Notes: generated from the letters alone by a model not told the origin. A stretch of DNA of 64,000 nucleotides from Echinometra lucunter (GCA_029962745.1 CM057162.1:7068545-7132544); one strand, 5' to 3'. Positions 42,328 to 55,350 are shown, counted from the first letter of the stretch. Numbers and translations: made by a program.

Positions 42328-42330
42328 GTG
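42274..42330. repeat. (ATT)n microsatellite at matching positions in both arms
   Basis: The tract at 42274-42330 corresponds to (AAT)n at 48409-48477 in the right arm. Length and interruptions differ, as expected for an allele or paralogue that has diverged. Confidence 0.85.
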
Positions 42331-43021
42331 TAAATCGGGTGCCCAAATAGGCCATCACTTTGCCGTCGTTTAGCAAAAAACTCTAATGGGGAATATATGA
42401 ACCCCAAGGCAGTAAATTCAAGGATATAAGGAAAAACTTCTCACAAAGCACCTCCACCAACACCATTGATAATTGGGATCGATTGTTCTATAGCTCAACT
42501 CCCCGGCAAATGTCTCCATATTGAGATATTTATGGATTAATGAGACAACATACGCATATATGCACGGTCTATATTACCTTATTACTGATTTCGTGCACAA
42601 TTTCGAGCAAAGGCTTCGGATAAAAATCAAAAACCTTCTGAAGGCTTAACAAATATTGTCAACGCTCACCCATATAACTTATGATTTTCTTGCATTCGAC
42701 AAGCATACGTGTACATTATTTTAAAATGACCGATGCTGCATGTGTATACACCAGTTCTACACCTCCTGGCAGCCCTTGCCTCACCAATCATCATCCCTAG
42801 TGATGCCTGTCAAATTTGTTGGAGTTCCGGGTGGCAACTTTCATATATTCAAACTCCTGAATTAACGAGTCTATTCTCTTTCATGTACTCCACGATGAAA
42901 ACCACAGTAGCCCATCGGCCTCCAAGATATTGAGAAAAAGAGCTTTTTATTATCGTAGTTGAGAATTATCGAATGCAGACCTTGAGCTATGCAATGGAGA
43001 CATTGGTATATGTAGCCTTAC

Positions 43022-43245
43022 CACTTCTTTTGGCTTTCATACTGGCCAACCATGGATGCTAAAAGCAAGTCTCCTAAACCATCCACCACGTCAACCAGAT
43101 GTTCGCCGGTTACTGGGAAAGTTCCTCTAAGCCATTTGTATGCCGTGTGCGTGGAACACAGGTAGATGGCAGCCTCGGCCGATTTCCTGCTCGGCTCCGC
43201 CCTTGGGCCCAGCTCCTGACTGAGTCTCCGAACCGCGCCACGCGG
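43022..43245 (-). CDS. Exon-like segment P1 in palindrome left arm, unknown
   Basis: - strand frame open from after TAA at 43246 to a good donor G|GTAAGG at 43021. It encodes ..RRLSQELGPRAEPSRKSAEA then AIYLCSTHTAYKWLRGTFPV, then TGEHLVDVVDGLGDLLLASM and VGQYESQKK. Mixed helical and acidic character, no known domain. In the right arm the frame is broken by a TAG (47513 region) and an indel. A further open segment upstream (43500-43620 -) encodes KEPFRTYEGGNDNFNEDRAE then RVKEKVLDILERQGWA, an acidic/basic helix. Confidence 0.4.
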
Positions 43246-45470
43246 TTAACCGGCTGGTTCTGTTAAATCAAACAATCAAAGAAGACTTGGGCAGCGTTTG
43301 AAATCCTGAAACATGTGACCGCATACGCTTACTATCAATATTCATCCTCCTCTCCAGCCCTTACCAACTAAATTCGTTTGTTTCACCTACGAAAAACCAA
43401 CCTTACCATTCTTCCAGAATTAGGTCTTTCGCACCCTTATCCTTCTTATCTATTATTTCTACATCATGTCTCTTGTCAAGCCCAGCCTTGCCTCTCTAGG
43501 ATGTCAAGCACCTTTTCCTTAACGCGTTCGGCCCGATCTTCGTTAAAATTATCATTACCCCCTTCATAAGTTCTAAACGGTTCCTTTCTTTTCAGCAAAA
43601 TGCTCCCATACAGTCGTGACGATTTTCAACTATCAACCCACTCCCCTTGTAACATACGTGTAAATGAAGGGCTCCACAACATCCGGCTGAACCCAGAAAA
43701 TTTCACCGGCAATTATAAGTCTATTCATTTCTAATTTTATGTGACAGAATGGTATTCAATTACTAAAATCCACTTTTAATTAATATCCCATCAGCATCCA
43801 GCCGATAAGTAGGCCTAGGGTGTCAGAAGTCACACTAAAAGTGTCAGCTAAAAAGCGTGCGATTCAGGGGGGGGGGGGGGGGGAATGGCACAATTTGGGG
43901 GCAAATTCATCATGAAATTAAAAATGTGATCTGAATTAATTTTCATCTCATATTTGGAATGTATGGAAAGAGAAAATTCTGGTCAACTTTTTTTTTTTCT
44001 CTCTCTCTCTTAAAAACAAGTTTTAAGGCTCACTAGAAATGAAAATACAAAATGAATTGCAAACCGTTATAATTTTCCAAATTCGGGAAGAAAATTTAAT
44101 GTTATTGTGAAATAAGCGAAATATATATTTCTTTTTTCAGACACCGTACTAGCATGAACTAGGGCCTACATCATGTATGTACCTTCGCGTAGGGGGCGGG
44201 TATAAATCATGGTATTTATTTACGCAAACGTGTAAACTGTATAGATGTGGCACAAAATAATGGAATTTCCCATATTTTAAAAACTGAATTTGAAACAATG
44301 CATCATATGAACTGTTACTTCAATCCCGATAAAAACAACTCGAACGAAGGCCGACCATTCAGCGCAATGAACTCATTCCTCCGTCCAAAATGGAAGGATT
44401 GAACATTTCTTATTCTTAATCTTACTCTTAGCACCGAGAAAAAACAAGTCTACGGTACTACCATGGAGCACTAGTAAACGTTAGGGCTTTGGCCTTTTTT
44501 CTTTTTCTTTTTCTTTTTTTTTTTTTTTTTTTTTTTTCTTTTCACTCACGTTCTCTCCGAACCTGAGCCGTCCCTGCGTACATGCAACTGCTTAACAAAC
44601 CAGGCCTAACGTTAAGTCCTAACCGTACCGTCACACACTAATCATGCCATGTAAATAGCCGCAAGTAGACTAAAATACAAGCCCTTATAGGGTAGGGCAG
44701 GGTTTGTCCTTCAACTGATCACAAACTTTTCGTTGACTTTCAACGGTCATCACCGATATTTTTATTTGATGATGTCAATTGCCAATCATATTTCTGAAAT
44801 ATTTTGTGAATACTCCAGGCTAGGGCTTAACATTGTCATTAGGCCTAACGTTAGGCTAGTGTAACAAATCAAACTCGGTAACTCACTATTTTCATCGCTT
44901 TTGTCCTGATGGGCCTAGCCTACCCAACAACCTGTAGGCCCTACATAAAACGTCCGCTAATTTGTTAACCCATTTGTGACAGAGAGTCCAAATTTTGTGG
45001 TTTGGTATAATAACTTCTGATGCAGAGCTCTAAAAATCTTACCAAATACATGAGCAGAAAGAGCAAAAAATTCTACACGTAGATCTAGGCCCCCTACTGT
45101 GCCCATTTTTGGTTGCATCAGTATTTGTTGTTTGATGCTGAAAAATTTTCAAAGGAAAATAAGCGTTAAAATCCTTAAATTGGCAATGCGATGGAAAGTT
45201 TTTCCCTGCAAATTGGCAAATTCTTGCCTTCTCATCATAATTCCTGTCAATTTCTACTAATTTCAGATGCATGACGTTTTATAAGAAAAATGTAGCAATA
45301 AAATACAAATGTTGGTGTTGCCAGCTTGATTTTTTTGAAGAATAAAAGCTGATCAAATTAGGTTTTAAATAATTCCTGTCATGAATGGGTTAAACACTAG
45401 ACTCTACCCTCGGGTTCGACTCACCGTAGTCGTTCATGACCTGGTAATGCGCCGTTCCTCGCCAGGACCG

Positions 45471-45970
45471 NNNNNNNNNNNNNNNNNNNNNNNNNNNNNN
45501 NNNNNNNNNNNNNNNNNNNNNNNNNNNNNNNNNNNNNNNNNNNNNNNNNNNNNNNNNNNNNNNNNNNNNNNNNNNNNNNNNNNNNNNNNNNNNNNNNNNN
45601 NNNNNNNNNNNNNNNNNNNNNNNNNNNNNNNNNNNNNNNNNNNNNNNNNNNNNNNNNNNNNNNNNNNNNNNNNNNNNNNNNNNNNNNNNNNNNNNNNNNN
45701 NNNNNNNNNNNNNNNNNNNNNNNNNNNNNNNNNNNNNNNNNNNNNNNNNNNNNNNNNNNNNNNNNNNNNNNNNNNNNNNNNNNNNNNNNNNNNNNNNNNN
45801 NNNNNNNNNNNNNNNNNNNNNNNNNNNNNNNNNNNNNNNNNNNNNNNNNNNNNNNNNNNNNNNNNNNNNNNNNNNNNNNNNNNNNNNNNNNNNNNNNNNN
45901 NNNNNNNNNNNNNNNNNNNNNNNNNNNNNNNNNNNNNNNNNNNNNNNNNNNNNNNNNNNNNNNNNNNNNN
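45471..45970. other. Assembly gap, 500 N, at the palindrome axis
   Basis: Placeholder gap near the centre of the giant inverted repeat. Palindromes are hard to assemble, which may explain the gap. Confidence 0.99.
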
Positions 45971-48410
45971 TGTTAAGCCCTAGCCTGGAGTATTCACAAA
46001 ATATTTCAGAAATATGATTGGCAATTGACATCATAAAATAAAAATATCGGTGGTGACTGTTGAAAGTCAGCGAAAAGTTTGTGATCAGTTGAAGGACAAA
46101 CCCTACCCTACCCTATATAGGCTTGTATTTTAGTCTACTTGCGGCTGTTTACATGGCATGATTAGTGTGTAACGGTACGGTTAGGACTTAACGTTAGGCA
46201 TAGGTTGGTTTGTTAAGCAGTTGCATGTACGCAGGGACGGCTCAGGTTCGGAGAGAATGTGAGTGAAAAAAAAGGCCAAAGCCCTAACGTTTACTAGTGC
46301 TCCATGGTAGTACCGTAGACTTTCTCGGTGCCAAGAGTAAGATTAAGAATAAGAAATGTTGAATCCTTCCATTTTGGACGGAGGAATGACTTCATTGCGC
46401 TGAATGGTCAGCCTTCGTTCGAGTTGTTTTTATCGGGATTGAAGTAACAGTTCATATGGTGCATTGTTTCAAATTCAGTTTTGAAAATATGAGAAAATTC
46501 CATTATTTTGTGCCACATCTATACAGTTTACACGTTCGCGTAAATAAATACCATGATTTATACCCACCCCCTACGCGAAGGTACATACATGATGTAGGCC
46601 CTAGTTCATGCTAGTACGGTGTCTGAAAAAAAAATTGCTTATTTCACAATAACATTAAATTTTCTTCCCGAATTTGGAAAATTATAACGGTTTGCAATTC
46701 ATCTTGTAGTTTTATTTCTAGTGAGCCTTAAAACTTGTTTTTAGGGTAAAAAAGTTGACCAGAATTTTCTCTTTCCATACATTCCAAATAGATGAAAATT
46801 AATTCAGATCACATTTTTAATGTCATGATGAATTTGCCCCAAAATTGTGCCATTTTCCCCCCTGAATCGCACGCTTTTTAGCTGACACTTTTTAGTGTAA
46901 CTTCAGACACCCTAGGCCTACATATCGGCTGGATGCTGATGGGATATTAATTAAAAGTGGATTTTAGTAATTGAATATCATTCTGTCACATAAAATTAGA
47001 CATGAATAGACTTATAATTGCCGGTGAAATTTTCTGGGTTCAGCCAGATGTTGTGGAGCCCTTTATTTACACGTATGTTACAAGGGGAGTGGGTTGATAG
47101 TTGAAAATCGTCACGACTTTATGGGAGCATTTATCTGAAAAGAAAGGAACCGTTTAGAACTTATGAAGGGGGTAATGATAATTTTAACGAAGATCGGGCC
47201 GAACGCGTTAAGGAAAATGTGCTTGATATCCTAGAGAGGCAAGGCTGGGCTAGACAAGAGAGATGATGTAGAAATAATAGATAAGAAGAATAAGGGTGCG
47301 AAAGAACTAATTCTGGAAGAATGGTAAGGTTGGTTTTTCGTAGATGAAACAAACGAATTTAATTGGTAAGGGCTGGAGAGGAGGATGAATATTTGATAGT
47401 AAGCGTATGCGGTCACATGTTTTAGAATTTCAAACGCTGCCCAAGTCTTCTTTGCTTGTTTGATTTAACAGAACCAGCCGGTTAACCGCGTGGCGCGGTT
47501 CGGAGACTCAGTTAGGCGCTGGGGCCGAGGGCGGAGCCGAGCAGGAAATCGGCCGAGGCTGCCATCTAGCTGTGTTCCACGTACACGGCATACAAATGGC
47601 TTAGAGGAACTTTCCCAGTAACCGGCGAACATCTGGTTGACGTGGTGGATGGTTTGGGAGACTTGCTTTTAGCATTCAATGGTTGGCCAGTATGAAAGCC
47701 AAAAGAAGTGGTGAGGCTACATATACCAATGTCTCGATTGCATAGCTCAAGGTCTGCATTCTATAATTCTCAACTACGATAATAAAAGTTCTTTTTCTCA
47801 ATATCTTGGAGGCCGGTGGGCTACTGTGGATTTCATCGTGGACTACATGAAAGGAAATAGACTCGTTAATTCAGGAGTTTGAATATATGAAAGTTGCCGC
47901 CCGGAACTCCAACAAAGTTGACAGGCATCACTTGCGATGATGATTGGTGAGGCAAGGGCTGCCGTGAGGTGCAGAATTGGTGTATACACATGCAGCATCG
48001 GTCATTTTAAAATAATGTACACGTATGCTTGTCGAATGCAAGAAAATCATAAGTTATATGGGTGAGCGTTGACAATATTTGTTAAGCCTTCAGAAGGTTT
48101 TTGATTTTTATCCGAAGCCTTTGCTCGAAATTGTGCACGAAATCAGTAATAAGGTCATATAGACCGTGCATATGCATATGTTGTCTCATTAATCCATAAA
48201 TATCTCAATATGGAGACAATTGCCGGGGAGTTGAACTATAGAACAATCGATCCCAATTATCAGTGGTGTTGGTGGATGTGCTTTGTGAGAAGTTTTTTCT
48301 TATATCCTTGAATTTACTGCCTTGGGGCTCATATATTCCCCATTAGAGTTTTTTTTTCGCTAAACGACGGCAAAGTGATAGCCTAATTGGGCACCCGGTT
48401 TACAATAACA

Positions 48411-48453
<43 letters not shown>

Positions 48454-49814
48454 TAATAACAATAATAATAATAATAAAGTTTTTAGCAATATGTTTGGGG
48501 TTCGTATTACATTTAGATGAATCCTCATTTCCCGGCAGAGATTCTAGCACTAGTTCCGTTCCTTGGTTGAATAATGAATTTTTAACATGAAAGGAATATT
48601 AGTGTGAAGTTATGAATCGGTATGCTCAATTGATACACGTGGAAATGACACTGAATAATATTAAACGAAAACCATGGTTCCGTGTTCATTTTGCCACAAC
48701 AGCGGATTGATTATTAGTAGGCAATATTGATGCGTTGTATGCACAAGAGCCTTTCGATAAATGGGATTCCGAATTGGTTAATTCATACTGCTGATGTACA
48801 TTTATATGCTATGGTAAATGCAGCATCAGAGCTTTAGAAGCGGTTATACAATTCTAGTTCAACAGGTGGAATTGCCCCTGCGATGACGTTATATTATTTC
48901 TGAATTGTATAATTTTGATGGAAGAATGGATGAAGAATTAATTGAGTCAGGCTGTGCATATATTTTATATGTATACATTTCAGGAAAGTGGGGTGAAAAT
49001 AAAAATCTCCTTATAAGGAAACACCTGCGATTTTTTCGCAGCTAAAAGACTAGATGTAAATTGGTTGAGGCCTGATGAGGTATATGGAGGCCTTTTTTGG
49101 TCGCTATAGCCTCCCCATAATGCTTATGAATGCTTCATATTCAGAATTATCACAATCCCAGTTTAGGGTGGTTTATTATGGTGGTCAAAGTAAGGAAAAT
49201 AGAGGATTGAAGTTTACGGAAGGTTGTGGTTAGGCAATACAGCTTGGGAAATGTGCACTAATATGACGGAAAATTGATAAGCATGTATAAATATGTATGT
49301 CAGGGTTTCCTGCGGTACCCTGGTGCATTGGGCCGCAGTAGTTACAAGTTGGCGAATAGTAATTGGTTGGTTTCAACCTTGCTGGAAAATTTTTATATTG
49401 AAGTACATGTATATAAACATTGAAACCGTGTTCTTTGGCGGCGAGCTATTTCATTTGCTCGTTGGCGGAATTTATCAATTTGGGCCTTCATCACACTTGC
49501 ATATATTAGTAAGGAGTTATCTTAGCACTGGTAACACATGTAATTTCAGGAGCCTCGCTCGATTCTACATGCGGGGAGGCCGGAGTCCTGGAGGGAAGTG
49601 ATGGGGCCGGGTTGTTAAGATGTTTGCTGGAATCGTTGAGGAGAGTTGGAATGGGTGGTGCACCCGGGTTGCATTGCATAAGAAACTTCCCCGTCTGATC
49701 GGGCATTCTTTGACGGCTAGCAAGGGGGGCTCGTGGCAATGCAGGGGGGACATTCGTTTACGGGAGGGGGCTTCTACCAATGGTTTACCCTTCCATGGCT
49801 ACACAGCTGGATTT

Positions 49815-50090
49815 CACATATTTTTATTTTAAGGTTTATGTATGGGTGCAGATTTCCTCATTCTTCACATAGATTCCAGCACTAGTTCTGCATCGGTGTA
49901 TTGGTGTTGGTTATCCAAACCTTTGTGTAAGACATTTACAATACTGGCGTAAATTTATGTACTGCCATGGTAAAATGATAAATGATAAAATGATACCTGT
50001 AGAGAAGACAGTGGTCAATGGTAAATAAAAGCCAGGAAAAATGCATAATTGGAATAGTCTGTCGTTTACTCATTTATCAGGCGTGAATAA
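49815..50090. repeat. Terminal ~280 bp of palindrome, inner copy
   Basis: From acatatttttattttaagg to GGCGTGAATAA this copy is repeated almost exactly at 51103-51383. Both end with TTTACTCATTTATCAGGCG, the complement of the left end. Each contains AATAAA (in ggtaaataaaagcc), a possible poly(A) signal. The ~1 kb between the two copies (50091-51102) has no recognised gene. Its frames on both strands overlap. Confidence 0.8.
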
Positions 50091-51476
50091 TAAATTTTAA
50101 AGAGTTGCAAAACGATTTCAAAAAGATTTATACACGCCTGATATCCCGTTTGTCTTTTGTTTTGGTCGTTGCAGACTATTATGACGAAACAATAAAATCG
50201 TTTACATCTCCAGCAGCAATTTGGTGCCTCTAGGAAAGGCGCGCTTTTTGATGGCGCGTTTCCGAATGCGCGCCACTTTTGCACACGGAGCGCAAACATA
50301 CGCTTATGGAAGAGCGTGGAGATCGAAATTGAGTCATTTCTCGTGGCTTTTTGTCGGAGCAAGACGTGTGGATTGGGACAATCAAAAATCCCCACCACCA
50401 TCCCCAATTCCACCGCCTGTGTAGTGCATATATCAGGTTTTTGCAAGCAAAAAGTATTTGTACCAATGGTTCTGGATGTGCAATGAATAAGTTGTGACTT
50501 CTATGTTAATGGTGTTATTTCATGGATTAGAAAGCGGTTAGATGCACGTGGAATATAGGCAATGCCTGGAGGTTTTAACAATCGAAGATATAGTGTACAA
50601 TGGGGAATCAGTTTAACGATATTTGATATATATATCATATTAACAAGTTTGAAGTATTATAGTTGAGAAAGATTATTTGTTCCAGCTCTTTATACAATAA
50701 GGTGTTTGTTGGTTACCCATGTTTTTTAACCAGATAGTGACATTCTTGATGTAACAGGGTAACTCGATGGTACTAAGAACTTATTTATCGAATATTCATT
50801 GTTTATCCAATGGTTTTAGAGTATACAGTGGTCGTGGTTCATGCAGTTTTTTGATAAATACACGATAATTCTCGGATGTGGAGCGAAATGCTTGATTGCA
50901 CTGAGTATCTGCGTTTTAAGAGTGGCTTCGCAGTCGTGGGCCGTGAGGAAATTTTGTCCCGTTGGGTTTTCGCCCTCACCTCATCCGATGGTAGGTCATG
51001 GTGTGACCTCGAGGGGGGGGGGGGGGGTGCCTACACGTGTAATGGGTACATATTATGCTATGACGTTGACGTATCTTATACATTGCAATTGTTTCATGAT
51101 ACACATATTTTTATTTTAAGGTTTATGTATGGGTGCAGATTTCCTCATTCTTCACATAGATTCCAGCACTAGTTCTGCATCGGTGTATTGGTGTTGGTTA
51201 TCCAAATCTTTGTGTAAGACATTTACAATACTGGCGTAAATTTATGTACTGCCATGGTAAAATGATAAATGATAAAATGATACATGTACCTGTAGAGAAG
51301 ACAGTGGTCAATGGTAAATAAAAGCCTCGAAAAATGCATAACTGGAATAGTCTGTCGTTTACTCATTTATCAGGCGTGAATAATCAAATAATAAAAGTCT
51401 GGAATCAAGGGATTGTGTTTTCATTTTCTATAATTATATCTTATTCTGCAATTGTGAATAACCTGCATATACATAC

Positions 51477-51647
51477 CTTTTCTCATAGGCTTTAGGATAG
51501 TGGCTATATCTTCTAGTCGAAGTGTTTTATTTCCACGCATTTTGCGGATTCGAAGACCTTTGGATATGAACTCGGTATATTCCCATATCTCACTTAAATT
51601 ATCAGCATCCTTTTGAATGGGTTGCTGTTCTAGAGACTCATCATTTC
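51477..51647 (-). CDS. IFI44-like GTPase gene, downstream exon
   Basis: 171-nt exon on the - strand, acceptor atccttttgtag, donor G|GTATGT, phase 1-1. It encodes NDESLEQQPIQKD.., SEIWEYTEFISKGLRIRK and MRGNKTLRLEDIATILKPMR. Joined to the exon at 57721-57849 it follows the IFI44/IFI44L pattern: P-loop, F-x-G-x-x-x-x-x-Q, a strand, D-[TS]-M/R-G (G3), then L-x-x-x-D-I-x-x-I-L-x-G. Here the G3 position reads K-M-R-G, with the Asp lost. The next exon would lie at lower coordinates but is not seen before the palindrome starts at 51383. Confidence 0.6.
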
Positions 51648-51974
51648 CTACAAAAGGATATCAAACACGCATGAAACTGATTCTCATCTTCGTCAAATAA
51701 GCGTTAGCCAGGCCTTAATATTTCCAGAAATAAACATAAAACAAGAAGTAAGTTCCTCAAAAAAACAAAACAAAACAAAGATCTATGTATTTTTGCAGTA
51801 AGGAACCTTTGATGAAATCTGAATACAGAGGCCCGAAGCAATATAGTGTGGTACGGTATGTTGCTGAATCGGCTCCCGTAGGACTTTTTTGCCAATTTTT
51901 TTTTTCTTTTGCATTTTTTGGTTCATTGGGTCCAAGCTATCAGAAATTGATGGGGTGCAAATTTTCCTGACCCC

Positions 51975-52600
51975 CACCCCCTCGGGGGGGGGGGGGGGGG
52001 GGTGAGGGGGTAGTCACCTATCATGGGACCCCCTAAAATTGGGTGTTTTATTCATTTAATGACTGGTTTCACAAACCTTGAGTTGTTTTCAAGAACGGTG
52101 TTTATCCCTCAACAGCTAGAAGAAAGGTATTTTGAAGATTATCAGTGGGATAAACCCTCCGACCAACCCACGCCATCCCCTACCCCCCCCCCCCCCCCCC
52201 CCCCATCACTCTAATTTGGCTAATTTTGTCATTGTTTGGCCTGCTGTTTTCAAGTGAAATATATGTGATTCACAGCACATTTACAAACACGAAGACAATC
52301 AAACAGACAAACAATATACATGAAAACACACCCACCCACCCCCCACCCACCCCCCCCCCCCCTCCCACACACACACACACATCAAACATTCAACGATAAA
52401 CGTGCTCCTTGGTCCACTGGCATGCTAATGTGTTTTACCATTTAGAATGTTGGACATTAATATGAGGAACATTCATATAGAATGATTTTATGGTATTAAT
52501 ACAGCTAAAATAATATTTACACATGTACACACACCCACACACACTCTCACACACACCCGCAATCACCCTCACATACACTCTAAACATTCATAGATAAGCG
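51975..52600. repeat. G/C homopolymers and (CA)n-rich stretch
   Basis: Poly-G near 51985-52003, poly-C near 52183-52203 and 52347-52360, then (CA)n near 52364-52382 and 52527-52575. Low complexity. Confidence 0.85.
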
Positions 52601-53659
52601 CGCATTCGATTCCTACATTATTATGTCCATTATAATGGTGCTTTGTGGGGACAATCATTATTGTGCTCAGAAGTTCTGTTGTAAAAATTTCTCGACAAAT
52701 TTGACAGGATAAAAATGTGGCATCTTAATATTCTAACTGATGTGGGTCGTGAAATTGGTTAAAGAAGAAGAAATTGTTTATAAAACATAGTTTTGGTAAA
52801 CACAAGCCACTATGAGAAGGCGAAAATGACGGAGGACTTCATTAGTCTTGATTCTTCAGGATCTATAAGGCAAATCTACTTTTGTAATGATTCTCAAGTC
52901 CTTTAACATTATTTTAATGTATCTTCATGAGATCAGAACTAATGTATTTCGATAAATGAACACATACATGTACATGCAGGCCTTTAATTGCATATAGTCA
53001 AACCACAGGTAGCCGAAAAGATCTTTATGTTATTTCCAATTCTTCTTGACTGCCTCAGTTAATGAATATATATTGACTATGGAAGCTAATTTTCAAAATG
53101 AGTTAAGGGTCTAGTTAACATTTACTAATGTTCAGTATGTACAGTATCAAGTAAAGAGGATGAAATAGACATTCATGACAGGGTCAGGATCATGCAAAAT
53201 GTAAAGAAAGAACATATTGTATGATCCTTCAAAAGTCAATTCCAGCCCTTTGCAGTCAGTTTTTCAGTGACAGGTGATTGTGAGATATTGTGAGTTCTTC
53301 TTAGGACAGGGAGAAAACAGACTCTGACTTAATGGTAGCCGATGAAAAAATCAGAATAACTAGCAAAGAATTATATTCTGCCAACATGGGCAGCAACCAA
53401 GTCCTTATTGTTGTCTCAGTCCTCAAATGCTGGCATGCCTACAAACACAATGGTAGTTGCCCCATTATACACGACCTCACGAACTGATTATGGGAACCTT
53501 CATACTGTTCTTCGGTTAACCCAAGAAATATCTGTGACTGTCGTACTTTGGCCCTGAGCACAGAAAGACACTTATAACATTACATCTTGAGTTTTAATAC
53601 CAAGCGTTGAAGATGCTCAGTCAGGGCCAGAGGAAACACCAATTGGATCTAAGAACTGG

Positions 53660-55350
53660 AGCTCTCCATTTCGTTGCCTTACAGCTCTTCGCAAAACATC
53701 AATGGTAGCAGTCTTGACAGTTGTCCTTTCAATCGCATGCGGTGCATACACCTCAGCATATCTTCAAACGAATATTTGGCAGTAAAGCGTGACCTTGAAT
53801 TCCACATCACTACAACTCTTGCAATCAGGATGGTGTGTTTTGATGCCATACTAACGGATCTTTTAAAAGGTCCAGTTCTCATCCAGTGCAATCCACTCAA
53901 AGAAAAAAATCAGGAATGCAACCCAGTGAAGGTGTAGATCTTTGAAGAAATCCAATTCTGGTACTCAGGCAATGTCAAATCACTTGAGGACGTTGGCAAG
54001 TTTGCCATTTCTTGACCCAGTATCTTAACCAGGTGGAAAGTCTTCTACACTAATTCAGGCGACTGGGAGGGTGTTGTCATCTCTTTAAGACCTCACCAAG
54101 TATTTTTTTCGTAATATCACAGAACAGAGATAGTGCTTTCAAGCTAGTGGCAGTGCTTGCGTATGATATCTTCTTCAAGGAGCATGATTTTGAGGAGGCG
54201 CACATGTCTACAATCATGAAAACGCTGATATCCTCATTCCTAATGAAGTCCTTGCCTCTGCTGTTAGTGGGGCCTTGAGAGAAATTACTGTCTGGTCACT
54301 TGACACTGATGTCCTCTTTCTCTCAATTGATCTAGCATCTTGTGGAAACAATGCAGTGCCTGCATGCTTCCCTGCAATTTTCTACAGGCAAGGGTACACA
54401 GAAACGAGAAATAGATGTGGGTGCAAGTCATTGGACAGCAAAAAGTCAAGGTGTCCTTGGAATTGGTGATTTTTTTTATGTTGACTGGAAGAAAGTTTGT
54501 TGGGATATATTCATTAAGAAGACATGGACCATATAGCACACATATCCACCTGATAAAGGTGCTCAGGGCACTCCAATGTTACCTTGGCTAAGCTAAGACA
54601 CTGATTTCAGTGCTCGCAGCTTTTAAGGAATTCCTTCCTGCTGATACCCATTTACACCTGGGTCGAGTGTGGCAAATCGAGATTAGTGTCTTGCCAGAGG
54701 ACATTAGTGCTGCGGCAGGGATTCCAACCCTGTACGTTGTGGTTCAAAGCCCAGAGACTATTTATTCACTGGACCACAACACCTCTGATGATAATGATGA
54801 TCCTGCTATCATATCATGTATATGTTTCAAAGTACACGGTGAGGTTTCTTTCCAACTGAACTGAGAAATGGAGAGCTTCAAACACAGGTGTAGCACTGGA
54901 GTATTTCATATGTCGTATTTACTGCTCATCAGTTGGGCCTATGCAGCCCTGCCATCCCTCAGATGGGAATTGTTCCGATCCAAGAACCTGGAGGGTGAGT
55001 TGTTACCTCCAACTCGTGCCGCATAGTACTACCTCACATCCTCCGTGCCAATTACACCATAAAAGAGTTCCTGCTCCGTGCTTCCTCCTATCGAAGAGAA
55101 TGGAGGATGTCTTCCGGTCAATGTCTAGCAGTCCCTACACCACAGGCAGTACCTGAACTCACCAAATGTGGCTGCAAAGCAGGATGTAAGGGATGATGCA
55201 GATGCTGCAAGAATGATTCGCCTTGCACTCGGACAGTCTGCAAATGCTATGGTGGATACTGCAAACCAAACATTGTCAACTTTGGAGAATGTTTCAGATA
55301 GTGTCAACGAATTACTTTGGCCCATTCGCGGTCACGTGTGTGACCCAAAA
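53660..55350 (+). pseudogene. Fossil of a Cys-tailed (tesmin/TSO1 CXC-like) transposon-type protein
   Basis: On the + strand three pieces in order resemble one family: HDFEEAHMSTIMKTL near 54182, SLDTDVLFLSIDLASCGNNA near 54297 with STGKGTQKREIDVGASHW in a shifted frame (the DTDV..TGKG..R..ID core), and a Cys-rich end LTKCGCKAGCKG-stop-CRCCK then SPCTRTVCKCYGGYCKPN at 55158-55250. LPPTRAA near 55012 also fits. I know this combination from large unnamed protein families in cnidarians and echinoderms, often annotated as CXC-domain proteins and probably carried by mobile elements. There are at least one frameshift and an in-frame TGA at 55194, so it is dead. The SINE at 54605 interrupts it. Confidence 0.55.
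54605..54785 (-). repeat. tRNA-derived SINE fragment (minus strand)
   Basis: Complement of 54785-54605 carries a B-box-like AGGGTTGGAATCCC, then ctctggcaagacactaatct and gccacactcgacccaggtg, the body also seen at 5030-5070. No tail is preserved. It is inserted in the Cys-tail fossil. Confidence 0.65.

Larger units (their letters stand above)
38735..51383. mobile_element. Giant inverted repeat (~12.6 kb palindrome) with TTATTCACGCC ends
   Basis: The left arm is 38735-44833. The right arm is 45971-51383 in opposite orientation. They match closely along most of their length: TTATTCACGCCTGATAAATG at 38735 matches the ends at 50090 and 51383; the exon-like 43022-43245 matches 47461-47690; the 44800-44833 sequence is met again as 45971-46004. 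Differences include substitutions, indels, a ~1.9-kb stretch present only in the left arm (about 40020-41950), and a second copy of the terminal ~280 bp plus ~1 kb of extra sequence in the right arm (50091-51383). The axis lies in 44834-45970, which includes a 500-N gap. A real tail-to-tail duplication of a transposon and an assembly join of two haplotypes are both possible. Confidence 0.75.
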
